Notes under the pieces: generated by a model | Databases searched by the model: none | Seen by the model: only the letters and a program-made list of their open reading frames with translations | Told to the model about the DNA's origin: nothing | Shown here: positions 7,734-16,186 of the stretch, piece after piece | Layout: every line of letters starts with the position of its first letter | Position numbering within the stretch: position 1 is the stretch's first letter | Translations under genes and position numbers: made by a program | Assembly: GCA_947448025.1 (NCBI GenBank) | Contig: CANFLV010000003.1 | Location: 106,059 to 170,058 of the forward strand | DNA: 64,000 bases | Source of the DNA: Oxalobacteraceae bacterium | Lineage (GTDB): Bacteria; Pseudomonadota; Gammaproteobacteria; Burkholderiales; Burkholderiaceae_D | Reading direction: 5' to 3'

Positions 7734-10136
7734 ATGAACGCACCAATCAACGAGCGCCAAGCCGCGCTAATGGGCATGGGCGAATCGCGCCTGCGCAAGG
7801 AAGATGCCCGCTTCATCCAGGGCAAGGGCAATTATGTCGATGACCTGAAACTGCCGGGTATGCTGCACATGGCCATCGTGCGCTCGCCGCTGGCGCATGC
7901 GCGCATCAAGAGCATCAACAAGGAAGCCGCGCTGGCTCTGCCGGGCGTACATGCAGTGCTGACCGCCGACGACCTGAAGCCATTGAAGCTGCACTGGATG
8001 CCGACTCTGGCCGGCGACGTCGCTGCCGTGCTGGCCGATGAAAAAGTCCACTTCCAGATGCAGGAAGTCGCCATCGTCATCGCCGACGACCGCTATATCG
8101 CCGCCGATGGCGCGGCACTCGTCGAAGTCGAATACGATGAGCTGCCAGTCGTGATTGATCCCTTCGAAGCGCTGAAACCCGACGCTCCTGTCCTGCGCGA
8201 CGACCTCGCCGGCAAGACCGAAGGCGCGCACGGCAAACGCTATCATCCGAATCATATCTTCACTTGGGAAGCAGGCGACAAGGAAGCCACCGACGCGGCT
8301 TTCACTGCTGCGGCCGTCGTGGTTCAGGAAAAGATGCAATACCCGCGCGTGCATCCCTGCCCGCTCGAAACTTGCGGCTGCGTCGCCGCATTCGACCCGA
8401 TCCGCGGCGAGCTGACGACGCACATCACCAGCCAGGCGCCGCATGTAGTTCGCACCGTCGTATCGATGCTGTCGGGGATTCCGGAGTCAAAGGTGCGCAT
8501 CATTTCCCCTGACATCGGCGGCGGCTTCGGCAACAAGGTCGGTATCTATCCCGGCTATGTCTGCGCCATCGTTGCCTCCATCGTGCTCGGCCGTCCGGTC
8601 AAATGGATCGAAAGCCGTATCGATAATCTGTCGTCGACCGCCTTTGCACGCGACTATCACATGGATGGCGAACTCGCCGCGACCGCCGACGGCAAGATTC
8701 AGGCACTGCGCGTGAACGTGATCGCCGACCATGGCGCCTTTGACGCCTGCGCCGATCCGACCAAATTCCCGGCAGGGATGTTCCATATCTGTACCGGCTC
8801 GTATGACATCAAGGATGCGTATTGCCGCGTCGATGGTGTCTATACGAACAAGGCGCCGGGCGGCGTCGCGTATCGCTGCTCCTTCCGCGTCACGGAAGCG
8901 GTCTACCTGATCGAACGCATGATCGATGTGCTCGCGCAAAAGCTCGGTCTGGACAAGGCCGACATCCGCATGAAGAACTTCATCCAGAAGGAACAGTTCC
9001 CCTACACCTCGGCCTTCGGCTTCGAATACGATTCCGGCGACTATCCGACAGCCATGACCCAAGTGCTCGAGGCGGTTAACTACAAAGGTCTGCGCGCCGA
9101 ACAGGCCATCGTCAATGCCAATCCGGCTGCACCGACATTGATGGGCATCGGCCTGTGCACCTTCACCGAAGTCGTCGGTGCGGGGCCGAGCAAGATTTGC
9201 GACATCCTCGGTGTCGGCATGTTCGATTCCTGTGAAATCCGCATACACCCGACCGGCAGCGCAATCGCCCGCATGGGGACCATCACACAGGGGCAAGGAC
9301 ACCAGACGACTTACGCGCAGATCATCGCCACGGAGCTCGGCATCACGTCCGAAGAAATCCAGGTGGAAGAAGGCGATACGAATACAGCGCCTTATGGTCT
9401 CGGCACCTATGGCTCGCGTTCGACGCCGGTCGCTGGCGCAGCCATCGCTCTGGCCGCGCGCAAAATCCATGCGAAGGCCAAGAAGATCGCCGCGCATCTG
9501 CTCGAAGTCAGCGAGAACGATCTCGAATGGGAAATCGACCGCTTCAAAGTGCGCGGCAACGACGACAAATTCAAGACCATGAAAGATATCGCCTGGGCTG
9601 CCTATAACCAGCCGCCCGCCGGCCTCGAGCCTGGCCTCGAAGCAGTGCACTATTACGATCCGCCGAATTTCACCTTCCCGTTCGGGATTTACCTCGCCGT
9701 CGTCGATATCGACAAGGCCACGGGCGAAACCAAGGTGCGGCGCTTCTATGCACTCGATGACTGCGGCACGCGTATCAATCCGATGATCATCGAAGGCCAG
9801 ATCCACGGTGGCCTGACCGAAGGTTTTGCGGTCGCCATGGGGCAGCTGCTGTCGTTCGATGCGCAAGGCAATATCCAGGGCAATAGCCTGATGGATTATT
9901 TTGTGCCGACTGCCGTCGAGACGCCGCACTGGGAAACCGACCATACAGTGACGCCATCACCGCATCATCCGCTGGGCGCCAAGGGCGTGGCCGAGTCGCC
10001 GCACGTCGGATCGATTCCCTGCTTCTCGAATGCAGTGATCGATGCCTTCGCTCACCTCGATACGACGCATTTCGACATGCCTTACACCGCCTTCCGTGTT
10101 TGGAAGCAGCTGAAAGCCGTCGGCGCGACGCATTAA
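7734..10136 (+). CDS. coxL: Aerobic CO dehydrogenase large subunit, form I (Mo-Cu catalytic subunit)
   Basis: 800-residue molybdopterin-cytosine-dinucleotide subunit that oxidises CO with water to CO2, two electrons and two protons. The active-site loop is AYRCSFR (residues 379-385), the form I signature; Cys382 corresponds to the Cys that bridges Cu to Mo. Form II homologues have AYRGAGR instead. The catalytic Glu near the Mo is Glu754 in GAKGVAESP. Other family blocks include the RKEDARFIQGKGNYVDDL lead, DIGGGFGNK and TITQGQGHQTT. A GGAGACC ribosome site precedes the ATG. No truncation or substitution was seen in the key residues, so an active CO dehydrogenase is expected, in an organism that oxidises CO as an energy supplement. 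Confidence 0.96.
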   Translation: MNAPINERQAALMGMGESRLRKEDARFIQGKGNYVDDLKLPGMLHMAIVRSPLAHARIKSINKEAALALPGVHAVLTADDLKPLKLHWMPTLAGDVAAVLADEKVHFQMQEVAIVIADDRYIAADGAALVEVEYDELPVVIDPFEALKPDAPVLRDDLAGKTEGAHGKRYHPNHIFTWEAGDKEATDAAFTAAAVVVQEKMQYPRVHPCPLETCGCVAAFDPIRGELTTHITSQAPHVVRTVVSMLSGIPESKVRIISPDIGGGFGNKVGIYPGYVCAIVASIVLGRPVKWIESRIDNLSSTAFARDYHMDGELAATADGKIQALRVNVIADHGAFDACADPTKFPAGMFHICTGSYDIKDAYCRVDGVYTNKAPGGVAYRCSFRVTEAVYLIERMIDVLAQKLGLDKADIRMKNFIQKEQFPYTSAFGFEYDSGDYPTAMTQVLEAVNYKGLRAEQAIVNANPAAPTLMGIGLCTFTEVVGAGPSKICDILGVGMFDSCEIRIHPTGSAIARMGTITQGQGHQTTYAQIIATELGITSEEIQVEEGDTNTAPYGLGTYGSRSTPVAGAAIALAARKIHAKAKKIAAHLLEVSENDLEWEIDRFKVRGNDDKFKTMKDIAWAAYNQPPAGLEPGLEAVHYYDPPNFTFPFGIYLAVVDIDKATGETKVRRFYALDDCGTRINPMIIEGQIHGGLTEGFAVAMGQLLSFDAQGNIQGNSLMDYFVPTAVETPHWETDHTVTPSPHHPLGAKGVAESPHVGSIPCFSNAVIDAFAHLDTTHFDMPYTAFRVWKQLKAVGATH

Positions 10137-10164
10137 TTAAAAAAATAAGAGATCGGGATCACGA

Positions 10165-10809
10165 ATGCAAGTAACACTGGAAAAGAATTACCCGGTAGCC
10201 GGCAATGTCGCCGCGGCCTGGCAGGTATTGTCGGACATTCGCGAACTCGCGTCCTGCATGCCGGGCGCGACCATTACCGAGCAGACCAGCGAGACCCAGT
10301 ACAAGGGTTCGGTCAAGCTCAAGGTCGGTCCGGCGACAGCTGCGTTTGCCGGCGAAATCACGGTACTCGAAGTCAACGCCGGCGAGTATCTGTTGCGCAT
10401 GATCGGCAAAGGCGCCGACAAGGGCGGCTCGTCAGCGTCGATGGAATTGACAGCAAACCTGATCGCGGGTGACGGTGTCAGCTGCACGCTGGCGGGCAAG
10501 GCCGACGTCATCGTCAATGGCAAGTTCGCGCAATTCGGCGGACGTATGATGACCTCGGTGTCCGACATGATCCTGCAACAGTTCGCGGCGAATTTTTCCG
10601 CGAAGGCAGCGGCGCTGAATGTGGTGCCGCCGGTGGCCGCCGATGCGCACGGTCATGTTCACCCTCACGATCATGCACATGACCATGCGCACGACCATGC
10701 TGCAGCGCCGGCAGCCGCTCCGGCGATCCCGACGGAACTGAATGTCATGGGTATCGTCTGGGGCCTCATCCGTAATTTCTTTGCAAGCCTGTTCGGGCGT
10801 CGCAGCTAA
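10165..10809 (+). CDS. coxG: CoxG, SRPBCC-family CO dehydrogenase membrane-association protein
   Basis: 214 residues. The N-terminal 150 form an SRPBCC/CoxG fold (VLSDIRELASCMPGA, VKLKVGPATAAFAGEI, GGRMMTSVSDMIL). CoxG is needed to attach CO dehydrogenase to the membrane, and mycobacterial work links it to carrying quinone. A linker with His at every second position (HGHVHPHDHAHDHAHDH, nine His in 17 residues) follows. It leads into an Ala/Pro stretch and a short amphipathic C-terminal helix (VWGLIRNFFASLFGRRS) that looks like the membrane anchor. The His tract is unusual for CoxG as I know it. It lies 28 bp after coxL and 7 bp before coxD. Confidence 0.9.
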   Translation: MQVTLEKNYPVAGNVAAAWQVLSDIRELASCMPGATITEQTSETQYKGSVKLKVGPATAAFAGEITVLEVNAGEYLLRMIGKGADKGGSSASMELTANLIAGDGVSCTLAGKADVIVNGKFAQFGGRMMTSVSDMILQQFAANFSAKAAALNVVPPVAADAHGHVHPHDHAHDHAHDHAAAPAAAPAIPTELNVMGIVWGLIRNFFASLFGRRS

Positions 10810-10816
10810 GGCCGGC

Positions 10817-11725
10817 GTGGATATCCCACACATCAGTACTGCGCTCAAGACCGGCGGCTATATCCCTGACGAAAGCCTCGCCACTTTACTGTGGATGGGG
10901 CTGACGCTGCAGCGGCCAATGCTGCTCGAAGGCGAAGCCGGGGTCGGCAAGACTTCGGTAGCGGCAGCCATGGCGCGCGTACTCAAGCGTCCGCTGATCC
11001 GGCTGCAATGCCACGAAGGCATGGACCTGAACCAGGCCGTGTATGAATGGAATGTCAGCCGCCAGCTACTGGAAATCCGCATCCGTGAAGCGCAGGGTGC
11101 GCTCGATGGTCTGAAGGATGACCTGTTTTCAGAAGACTTTTTGCTTGCGCGGCCACTCTTGCAGGCGCTGCGCGCGACCGAACCGGTGGTGCTGCTCATC
11201 GACGAGATCGACCGCGCCGATGAAGCCTTCGAAGCCTTCCTGCTTGAAGCGCTGGCGGAATATCAAATCACCGTGCCGGAACTCGGCACCTTGAAAGCGA
11301 ATTCGATTCCGCTGGTGATCCTCAGCAGTAATGGCACGCGCGACCTGTCGGACGCACTGCGGCGGCGCTGTCTCTATCATTACATCGACTTTCCTAATCG
11401 CGCGCGTGAAACCGACATCGTGCGTGCGGCCGTGCCGGAAGCCGACTTGCGCCTGGTCGAAGAAGCCGTCAGCTTCATTCACGGCTTGCGCAAGGAAGAC
11501 CTCGACAAGAAGCCGGGCGTGGCTGAAACACTGGACTGGGTGCGCGTGCTGCATCGGCTCGATCTGAAGGCCTTGCCGGACGACGAAACGATGTTGCAAA
11601 ACTCACTGTTTGCGCTCCTCAAAACCCGCGCCGACCAGTGGCAGATGACGCCGGATCGACTGCGCAAGGCCATGGGCCGCCGCGCCCCCGGCGTTGATGC
11701 AGGTATCGTTCCCTCTGCAAGCTAG
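10817..11725 (+). CDS. coxD: CoxD, MoxR-type AAA+ ATPase for CODH active-site assembly
   Basis: 302-residue MoxR-family ATPase. CoxD is required for post-translational building of the sulfur- and copper-bridged Mo centre of CO dehydrogenase. Walker A is GEAGVGKT (39-46), Walker B LLIDEIDRAD (126-135), sensor 1 LSSNGTRDLS, and the arginine-finger region DALRRRCL. The frame is open from 10742, but that would overlap coxG by 68 bp. A GTG at 10817 just after the coxG stop, with AAGG upstream, gives the family's normal N-terminus. Its stop codon abuts the coxE ATG, suggesting coupled translation and the usual MoxR/VWA partnership. Confidence 0.9.
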   Translation: MDIPHISTALKTGGYIPDESLATLLWMGLTLQRPMLLEGEAGVGKTSVAAAMARVLKRPLIRLQCHEGMDLNQAVYEWNVSRQLLEIRIREAQGALDGLKDDLFSEDFLLARPLLQALRATEPVVLLIDEIDRADEAFEAFLLEALAEYQITVPELGTLKANSIPLVILSSNGTRDLSDALRRRCLYHYIDFPNRARETDIVRAAVPEADLRLVEEAVSFIHGLRKEDLDKKPGVAETLDWVRVLHRLDLKALPDDETMLQNSLFALLKTRADQWQMTPDRLRKAMGRRAPGVDAGIVPSAS

Positions 11726-12871
11726 ATGAATGCTGCCCTGCCGTCAGAACGCGTGGTTGAGTTCGCCGGCTATATGCGCGAGCATGGTTACGTCATCGGC
11801 ATGGCCGAAACCAGCCTGCTGCTGCAATTGACGGCACAGGTCGGGCCTGCCGGCTGGCAGCGTCTCGAACAAGGCTGGCGCGCCGTCGCCTGCGCGAACC
11901 AGCAGCAGTGGGAACGATTCAGCGAACTGTACATTGCCTTCTGGTTCCCGGAGCGCGTGCGCCTCGCCACGCGCAGCAGCATGCAGCCGCGCAAAGGCAA
12001 GACGCTGCCGCAGCTGATGGCGGAACGCCAGGGCAGCGGTGATGCGCCGCCCTCCGGCACGGCCGCGCAAATCGGCGTCGCCGGCGACGGCAATGCCGAA
12101 ACCGCAGGCGAAAACCAGGCCGCGCAAGGTGGCGCGAGCCGCGCCCATCCCTTCGAAAAGCGCGACTTCGCCAGCATGACGGAAGTCGAACATGCCGAGC
12201 TCGACCGTTGGGTTGATGCGCTGCGTGAACGTCTGCGCAAACGCAGGCTGCGACGTCAGCGCATCGCGCCGCATGGAGCCAGGATTTCCCTGCGCGAGAC
12301 CATGCGCGCTGCGCTCGGCACGGGCGGTGAACTCGTGCGACTCGTGCTGCGCGAACAACGTCGTGTGCCGCACAAGGTGTTTGTACTGGTCGATGTCAGC
12401 CGCTCGATGGAAAGTCATGCGCATTTCTTTCTACGTGTAGCGCGGGCGCTGTGCGAAGGCATGCGCGCGCGCGTGTTCGTGTTCCATACGCAGCTGGCGG
12501 AAATCACGACCTTGATGCAGCGGCGCTCGCGCTATATTCAGGACAAGATCAATTCAGTCAATTTCGGCTTCGGCGGTGGTACGCGCATCGGCAGCAATCT
12601 GCAAACCTTCCTCGATCAACATGCGCGCCGCGACATCAATTCGGGCGATCTCGTGCTGATCCTCTCAGACGGCTACGATACCGATGCGCCGGACCTGATG
12701 GCGCAAGCCTTGCGCCAGATGCGCGGCAAAGGCGCGCGCATCGTCTGGCTGCATCCCATGCCCACTGCGCCGCAATCGGTGGCCATGGATGCCGGACGCG
12801 AATTCATACACGCCTTCTTTCCGGCGCACGATGTGCAAAGCCTGATGGCGCTGCCGGACAAATTATTTTAA
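11726..12871 (+). CDS. coxE: CoxE, von Willebrand factor A domain protein
   Basis: 381 residues. A helical N-terminal half ends in a charged linker (residues about 100-190, with RKRRLRRQRIAPHG). A VWA domain follows with the metal-ion site DVSRSMES (Asp223, Ser225, Ser227), a GGGTRIG segment and the ILSDGYDTD block. CoxE works with the MoxR ATPase CoxD in maturing CO dehydrogenase, probably as the adaptor for the target. The ATG directly follows the coxD TAG with no gap. The gene is complete and its length fits the family. Confidence 0.92.
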   Translation: MNAALPSERVVEFAGYMREHGYVIGMAETSLLLQLTAQVGPAGWQRLEQGWRAVACANQQQWERFSELYIAFWFPERVRLATRSSMQPRKGKTLPQLMAERQGSGDAPPSGTAAQIGVAGDGNAETAGENQAAQGGASRAHPFEKRDFASMTEVEHAELDRWVDALRERLRKRRLRRQRIAPHGARISLRETMRAALGTGGELVRLVLREQRRVPHKVFVLVDVSRSMESHAHFFLRVARALCEGMRARVFVFHTQLAEITTLMQRRSRYIQDKINSVNFGFGGGTRIGSNLQTFLDQHARRDINSGDLVLILSDGYDTDAPDLMAQALRQMRGKGARIVWLHPMPTAPQSVAMDAGREFIHAFFPAHDVQSLMALPDKLF

Positions 12872-12881
12872 GGAGATAGCC

Positions 12882-13568
12882 ATGGGATGTGCATTCAAAC
12901 AAGGTGGCGGGCTGTACGAGCGCCTGCGTATTGGCGCCGTGCTGCTGGCCGCCGGTGAAGGCCGGCGCATGGGCGGCGCCGTCAAAGCGCTGATCACCTT
13001 GCAAGGCGTGCCACTGATCCGGCGACACCTGATCGCGCTCTCGGGCGCCGGCGTGGATGAAGTCGTGGTCGTCACCGGCCACGCGGCCGAGCGCGTCGAA
13101 GCGGCCATTACTGATTTTCCTTTGACGGTCGTGCGCAACGATCACTGGCAGGATGGCCAGCAAGGTTCCGTGCGGCTCGGACTGGAAGCCATGAGCGGCA
13201 ATTTTGATGCGATCGTGATCGTGCTGTGCGACCAGCCGCTGATTCAATCGGGTGACATCGTCGAGCTGCTGGCCGCATTCAAGAAGCGCGGCAGTGGCCA
13301 TGTGCTGATCCCGACGATTTCTGGTGCGCGCGGTAATCCCATCGTGCTCGATGCGGAAGCGATCGGGTCGATACGCAGCAGCGAAGTCAATCTCGCCTGC
13401 CGCAAATTCGTGCAGGACAATCCGGCACTCGTGAAGCTGCATGAGACGACGAACACGCGCTTCCTGACCGACCTCGATACGCGCGAAGATGTCGAACGAC
13501 TGGCGGCGAAATCCGGCTGGAAGCTGGGACTGGAGCTGGCGCTGCCAGATGAAGTGACAGCGACATGA
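12882..13568 (+). CDS. MocA/MobA-like molybdenum cofactor nucleotidyltransferase
   Basis: 228 residues of the NTP_transf_3 fold. The nucleotide loop is LLAAGEGRRMGG (21-32) with Lys35 following, then a VLCDQP metal-binding motif and a GNPIVLD block. In the xanthine-dehydrogenase/CO-dehydrogenase group, MocA transfers CMP from CTP to molybdopterin to make the cytosine dinucleotide form that CoxL needs. Position at the end of coxMSLGDE supports CTP rather than GTP specificity. An AAGGAGAT ribosome site lies 8 bp before the ATG. The 3' end overlaps the next gene by 4 bp (ATGA). Confidence 0.85.
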   Translation: MGCAFKQGGGLYERLRIGAVLLAAGEGRRMGGAVKALITLQGVPLIRRHLIALSGAGVDEVVVVTGHAAERVEAAITDFPLTVVRNDHWQDGQQGSVRLGLEAMSGNFDAIVIVLCDQPLIQSGDIVELLAAFKKRGSGHVLIPTISGARGNPIVLDAEAIGSIRSSEVNLACRKFVQDNPALVKLHETTNTRFLTDLDTREDVERLAAKSGWKLGLELALPDEVTAT

Positions 13569-14263
13569 GGGACAAATCCGCGCAAGATGTGCAGCAGCTG
13601 TGGCCGATTCCGCTGGCGACAGCGCAGTTCGATCAGGCGGCAGACGTCAATCCGGTACTGGCAAGGATGTTCCAGGCGATGCGCGCGACCGATCCGCAGA
13701 ACGAGAGTAAGGCGCGCTTTTATTCCAGCCGCGATGATCTCTTGCAGCGCATTGAGATACCCGAATTCCAGGCGCTGATGCAGTTTTTTGTCGGCGCGCT
13801 GCAAAAGACCGTCTCCGGCGTGAACGCCAATGTCTGGCCGGCCGGGCGCATGTCGATGCAGCTGAAATTGGCCGGCTGCTGGTTCCAGATCCAGAATGGC
13901 GAGGCCTTCCATGATGTGCACACACACGGCAATTGCTCCTGGTCCGGCGTCTATTATGTGCAGGTCGATCCGGCGGCGCAGCGCGTGCGCCATCCGACGC
14001 TGGGCGCATTGAATGGCGCAACGCGCTTTTACGGTCCCTGGCATCAGTATCTGGGTGGTGCTTACATGGACATGGGTAACGCCTTCCTGCAGCAAAGTAC
14101 ACGTGACGTGATGCCGGAAGCCGGCACGCTGGTGATGTTTCCCTCATTCCTGCAGCACAAAGCCATGCCGTATGCCGGCGAGCAGGACCGCATCATCGTG
14201 TCCTTCAATGCGCAATTCCATGCGGCGGGCGGGAATCAGATTTTTGATTATGCGGGGACCTGA
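13565..14263 (+). CDS. TIGR02466-type putative 2-oxoglutarate/Fe(II) dioxygenase
   Basis: 232 residues resembling the TIGR02466 / 2OG-FeII_Oxy_5 family. The core contains FHDVHTHGNCSWSGVYYVQ (the H-x-H part of the presumed iron site), a later MFPSFLQHKAMPY (distal His) and DRIIVSFN (Arg for the co-substrate). Members elsewhere are uncharacterised oxygenases. Here the gene overlaps the MocA-like gene by 4 bp and so is very probably the last cistron of the cox operon, which is not a standard cox gene. Its 3' end overlaps the convergent algR-like gene by 16 bp, leaving no room for an intrinsic terminator. Function in CO metabolism is unknown. Confidence 0.75.
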   Translation: MRDKSAQDVQQLWPIPLATAQFDQAADVNPVLARMFQAMRATDPQNESKARFYSSRDDLLQRIEIPEFQALMQFFVGALQKTVSGVNANVWPAGRMSMQLKLAGCWFQIQNGEAFHDVHTHGNCSWSGVYYVQVDPAAQRVRHPTLGALNGATRFYGPWHQYLGGAYMDMGNAFLQQSTRDVMPEAGTLVMFPSFLQHKAMPYAGEQDRIIVSFNAQFHAAGGNQIFDYAGT

Positions 14264-15027
14264 CCCGATTTTAATAATGCCTTGATCACCGGCCACTGAC
14301 GTCGCGACACAGGCAGGCGTTCGTCTATCCTGCCAACGATGATGCGCCAGGTCTCCAGCTCCCGCTCGCCGTTGTTGGAGACGTGCGCGACCGTGGCGCG
14401 CTCGACGCCGGCGATCGCCGTGCGCGCCACGAGCGCATTGCGGTGCACGCGCACGAAGCTGGCGCTTAATTCCTGTTCCAGCGAGAGCAGCGATTCCTCG
14501 ATCAGGTAGGCATGATCGGCGGTCCTGAGCGTCACATATTTCGATTCCGCCTTTAAATACAGGACTTCACACACTGGCACGCGAAGTAAGCGCTCACGCT
14601 CTTGTACGGAAAAGCTGCTGCGGGCGGCCGGCGTCGCCACCTCGCCCCTGGGTAGCTTGCGCACCGCCCGTCCCAGCGCCTCGGCCAGCCGCGTCGCCCG
14701 CACAGGCTTGAGCAGGTAATCGATGGCTTGCACCTCAAACGCCTGCACGGCAAAATTTTCATACGCGGTAATGAAGATGACCAAGGGCGCACGCTCGGGC
14801 TGCTGCGCGAACTGCGCGGCCAGTTCCAGTCCGCTCGCGCCCGGCATTTGCACATCGAGAAGCACGATGTCAGGCTGCAGCGTCGCTACCGCTGCCAATG
14901 CCGCATCCGCGCTAGCGGCCTCGCCGACGAGAACATGCGGGCAATCACCGGCGATATCGGACAATAAATTCCTAAGTCGCACTCGCGCCGGTGCTTCATC
15001 ATCAACGATCAGGATGCGCGGGATCAT
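14248..15027 (-). CDS. LytTR-family response regulator (AlgR/LytR type)
   Basis: 259 residues. The receiver domain (1-120) has acidic residues IVDDE, the phosphoacceptor Asp58 in VLLDVQMPG, the TAY switch Thr and the KPV Lys. A LytTR DNA-binding domain (about 145-245) carries VLYLKAESKYVTLRT and FVRVHRNALVAR. The start codon overlaps the stop of the sensor-kinase gene by 4 bp, so the pair is translationally coupled. Together with argH this matches the AlgZ/AlgR neighbourhood of pseudomonads and betaproteobacteria, where the regulator is also often near hemC, which is absent from this window. Confidence 0.9.
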   Translation of the reverse strand: MIPRILIVDDEAPARVRLRNLLSDIAGDCPHVLVGEAASADAALAAVATLQPDIVLLDVQMPGASGLELAAQFAQQPERAPLVIFITAYENFAVQAFEVQAIDYLLKPVRATRLAEALGRAVRKLPRGEVATPAARSSFSVQERERLLRVPVCEVLYLKAESKYVTLRTADHAYLIEESLLSLEQELSASFVRVHRNALVARTAIAGVERATVAHVSNNGERELETWRIIVGRIDERLPVSRRQWPVIKALLKSGQVPA

Positions 15028-16118
15028 GCTCCGGCCTCGGTCGCTGTGCCTTGCTCTGGCGTGGGTACATGTTTAATGTAAGGAAAACGCAGCCGCACCT
15101 CGAAACGGTCCTCGCTGCGATCCGTGCTCAGCTGGGCTTCCACGTCATACAGCAGTGCGAGCCGTTCACGCAGATTTTCCAGTGCCATGTGACTGCCGCC
15201 TGCTGCCGGCGCAAATACGGGATTGGTAATCGTGATGTCGATGCGATCGAAGCTGCGCATCATGCGGATCATGACTGTCGCGGGCTGCTGCGCCGGTTCG
15301 ACGCCGTAGTGCACGGCGTTTTCGAGCAGTGGCTGCAGCATCAGCGCCGGCACGCGCGCGCGGTGCATGACTTCGTCGCCGAGCTTGGAAACATCCCAGA
15401 CCACATGCAGGCGCTCACCGAGACGCACCTGTTCGATGGCCAGATATTGGCGGCATAGCCGGACTTCGTCTTCGAGAGAAATGATGTCGCGCGCGTCGCG
15501 CATCAGTACGCGAAACAGGTCGGCCAGGTCTTCCAGCGTCGACTCGGCGCGTTTCGGTTCGCTGCGGATCAGCGACAGCACGGCGTTCAAACTGTTGAAC
15601 AAAAAATGCGGCCGGATGCGTGCCTGCAGTGCCTGTAGCCGTGCTTCGGCCAGTGCCGGCGAATAGGCCCGCGTGCGCAATTCGAAATAATGCTGCAGCA
15701 AGCCACCGCACAGAGCGCCGCTGAGCATGCCTTCGAAGACATGCAGTTTCGTCAGACTGCCGAACAGCCCGCCGAACCAGTCGCCACCCGACTGCAATAG
15801 CTGCACCATCACTGCCGAGACGAAGGCCGGCAGCAGCCAGCACAGCCAGCGCTGGAATGCCGGCGAGCGCGCCACGACCACGCGGCGCAAAAAACACAGC
15901 AGCGCCAGCGAGACCAGGGCGCTAGACTCCAGCAGCATGGTCGAATCGACAAAGGTGTCCAGCCCCGCGCGCCAGTCCACCGCCGCCAGCAAGCAGGCAC
16001 CCAGCACAGCGCCATTCAATACCAGCAGCACGCGGAAGACGACGCCGATATTGCAGCCATCAGGAATCAGGCTGTCGATTTGCAGGCGCACGACGGGATT
16101 GTTTGGCATCTGGTTCAT
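15024..16118 (-). CDS. LytS/AlgZ-type membrane sensor histidine kinase
   Basis: 364 residues. About four membrane segments fill the first 145 residues (VVFRVLLVLNGAVLGACLLAAV, SALVSLALLCFL, WLCWLLPAFVSAVMVQLL, MLSGALCGGLLQHYF). The cytosolic His_kinase domain follows with RPHFLFNSLN (phospho-acceptor His171), LQPLLENAVHYG as N box, and the G-box region GGSHMALENLRERLALLY. This is the AlgZ/LytS family that phosphorylates LytTR regulators. It is divergent from argH with a 68-bp intergenic region, and upstream of and coupled to the response regulator. Confidence 0.9.
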   Translation of the reverse strand: MNQMPNNPVVRLQIDSLIPDGCNIGVVFRVLLVLNGAVLGACLLAAVDWRAGLDTFVDSTMLLESSALVSLALLCFLRRVVVARSPAFQRWLCWLLPAFVSAVMVQLLQSGGDWFGGLFGSLTKLHVFEGMLSGALCGGLLQHYFELRTRAYSPALAEARLQALQARIRPHFLFNSLNAVLSLIRSEPKRAESTLEDLADLFRVLMRDARDIISLEDEVRLCRQYLAIEQVRLGERLHVVWDVSKLGDEVMHRARVPALMLQPLLENAVHYGVEPAQQPATVMIRMMRSFDRIDITITNPVFAPAAGGSHMALENLRERLALLYDVEAQLSTDRSEDRFEVRLRFPYIKHVPTPEQGTATEAGA

Positions 16119-16148
16119 AAAGGCAGGAGCAAGCAGGCAGGCGTGTTT

Positions 16149-16154
16149 TATAAT
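16149..16154 (+). promoter_or_regulatory. argH: Candidate -10 element of the argH promoter
   Basis: A perfect TATAAT lies 32 bp before the argH start in the short divergent region. No good TTGACA is found at the right distance. Two aatcgcg direct copies follow within 16 bp. Confidence 0.35.
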
Positions 16155-16186
16155 CGCGTTAATCGCGAATTCACCGGAACCTAACT

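Noticed and set aside
8487..9944. Long minus-strand open frame of 485 codons opposite coxL
   Set aside because: It lies wholly inside the intact, motif-rich coxL gene, its translation has no recognisable motif, and such frames are expected on the complement of GC-rich coding DNA.
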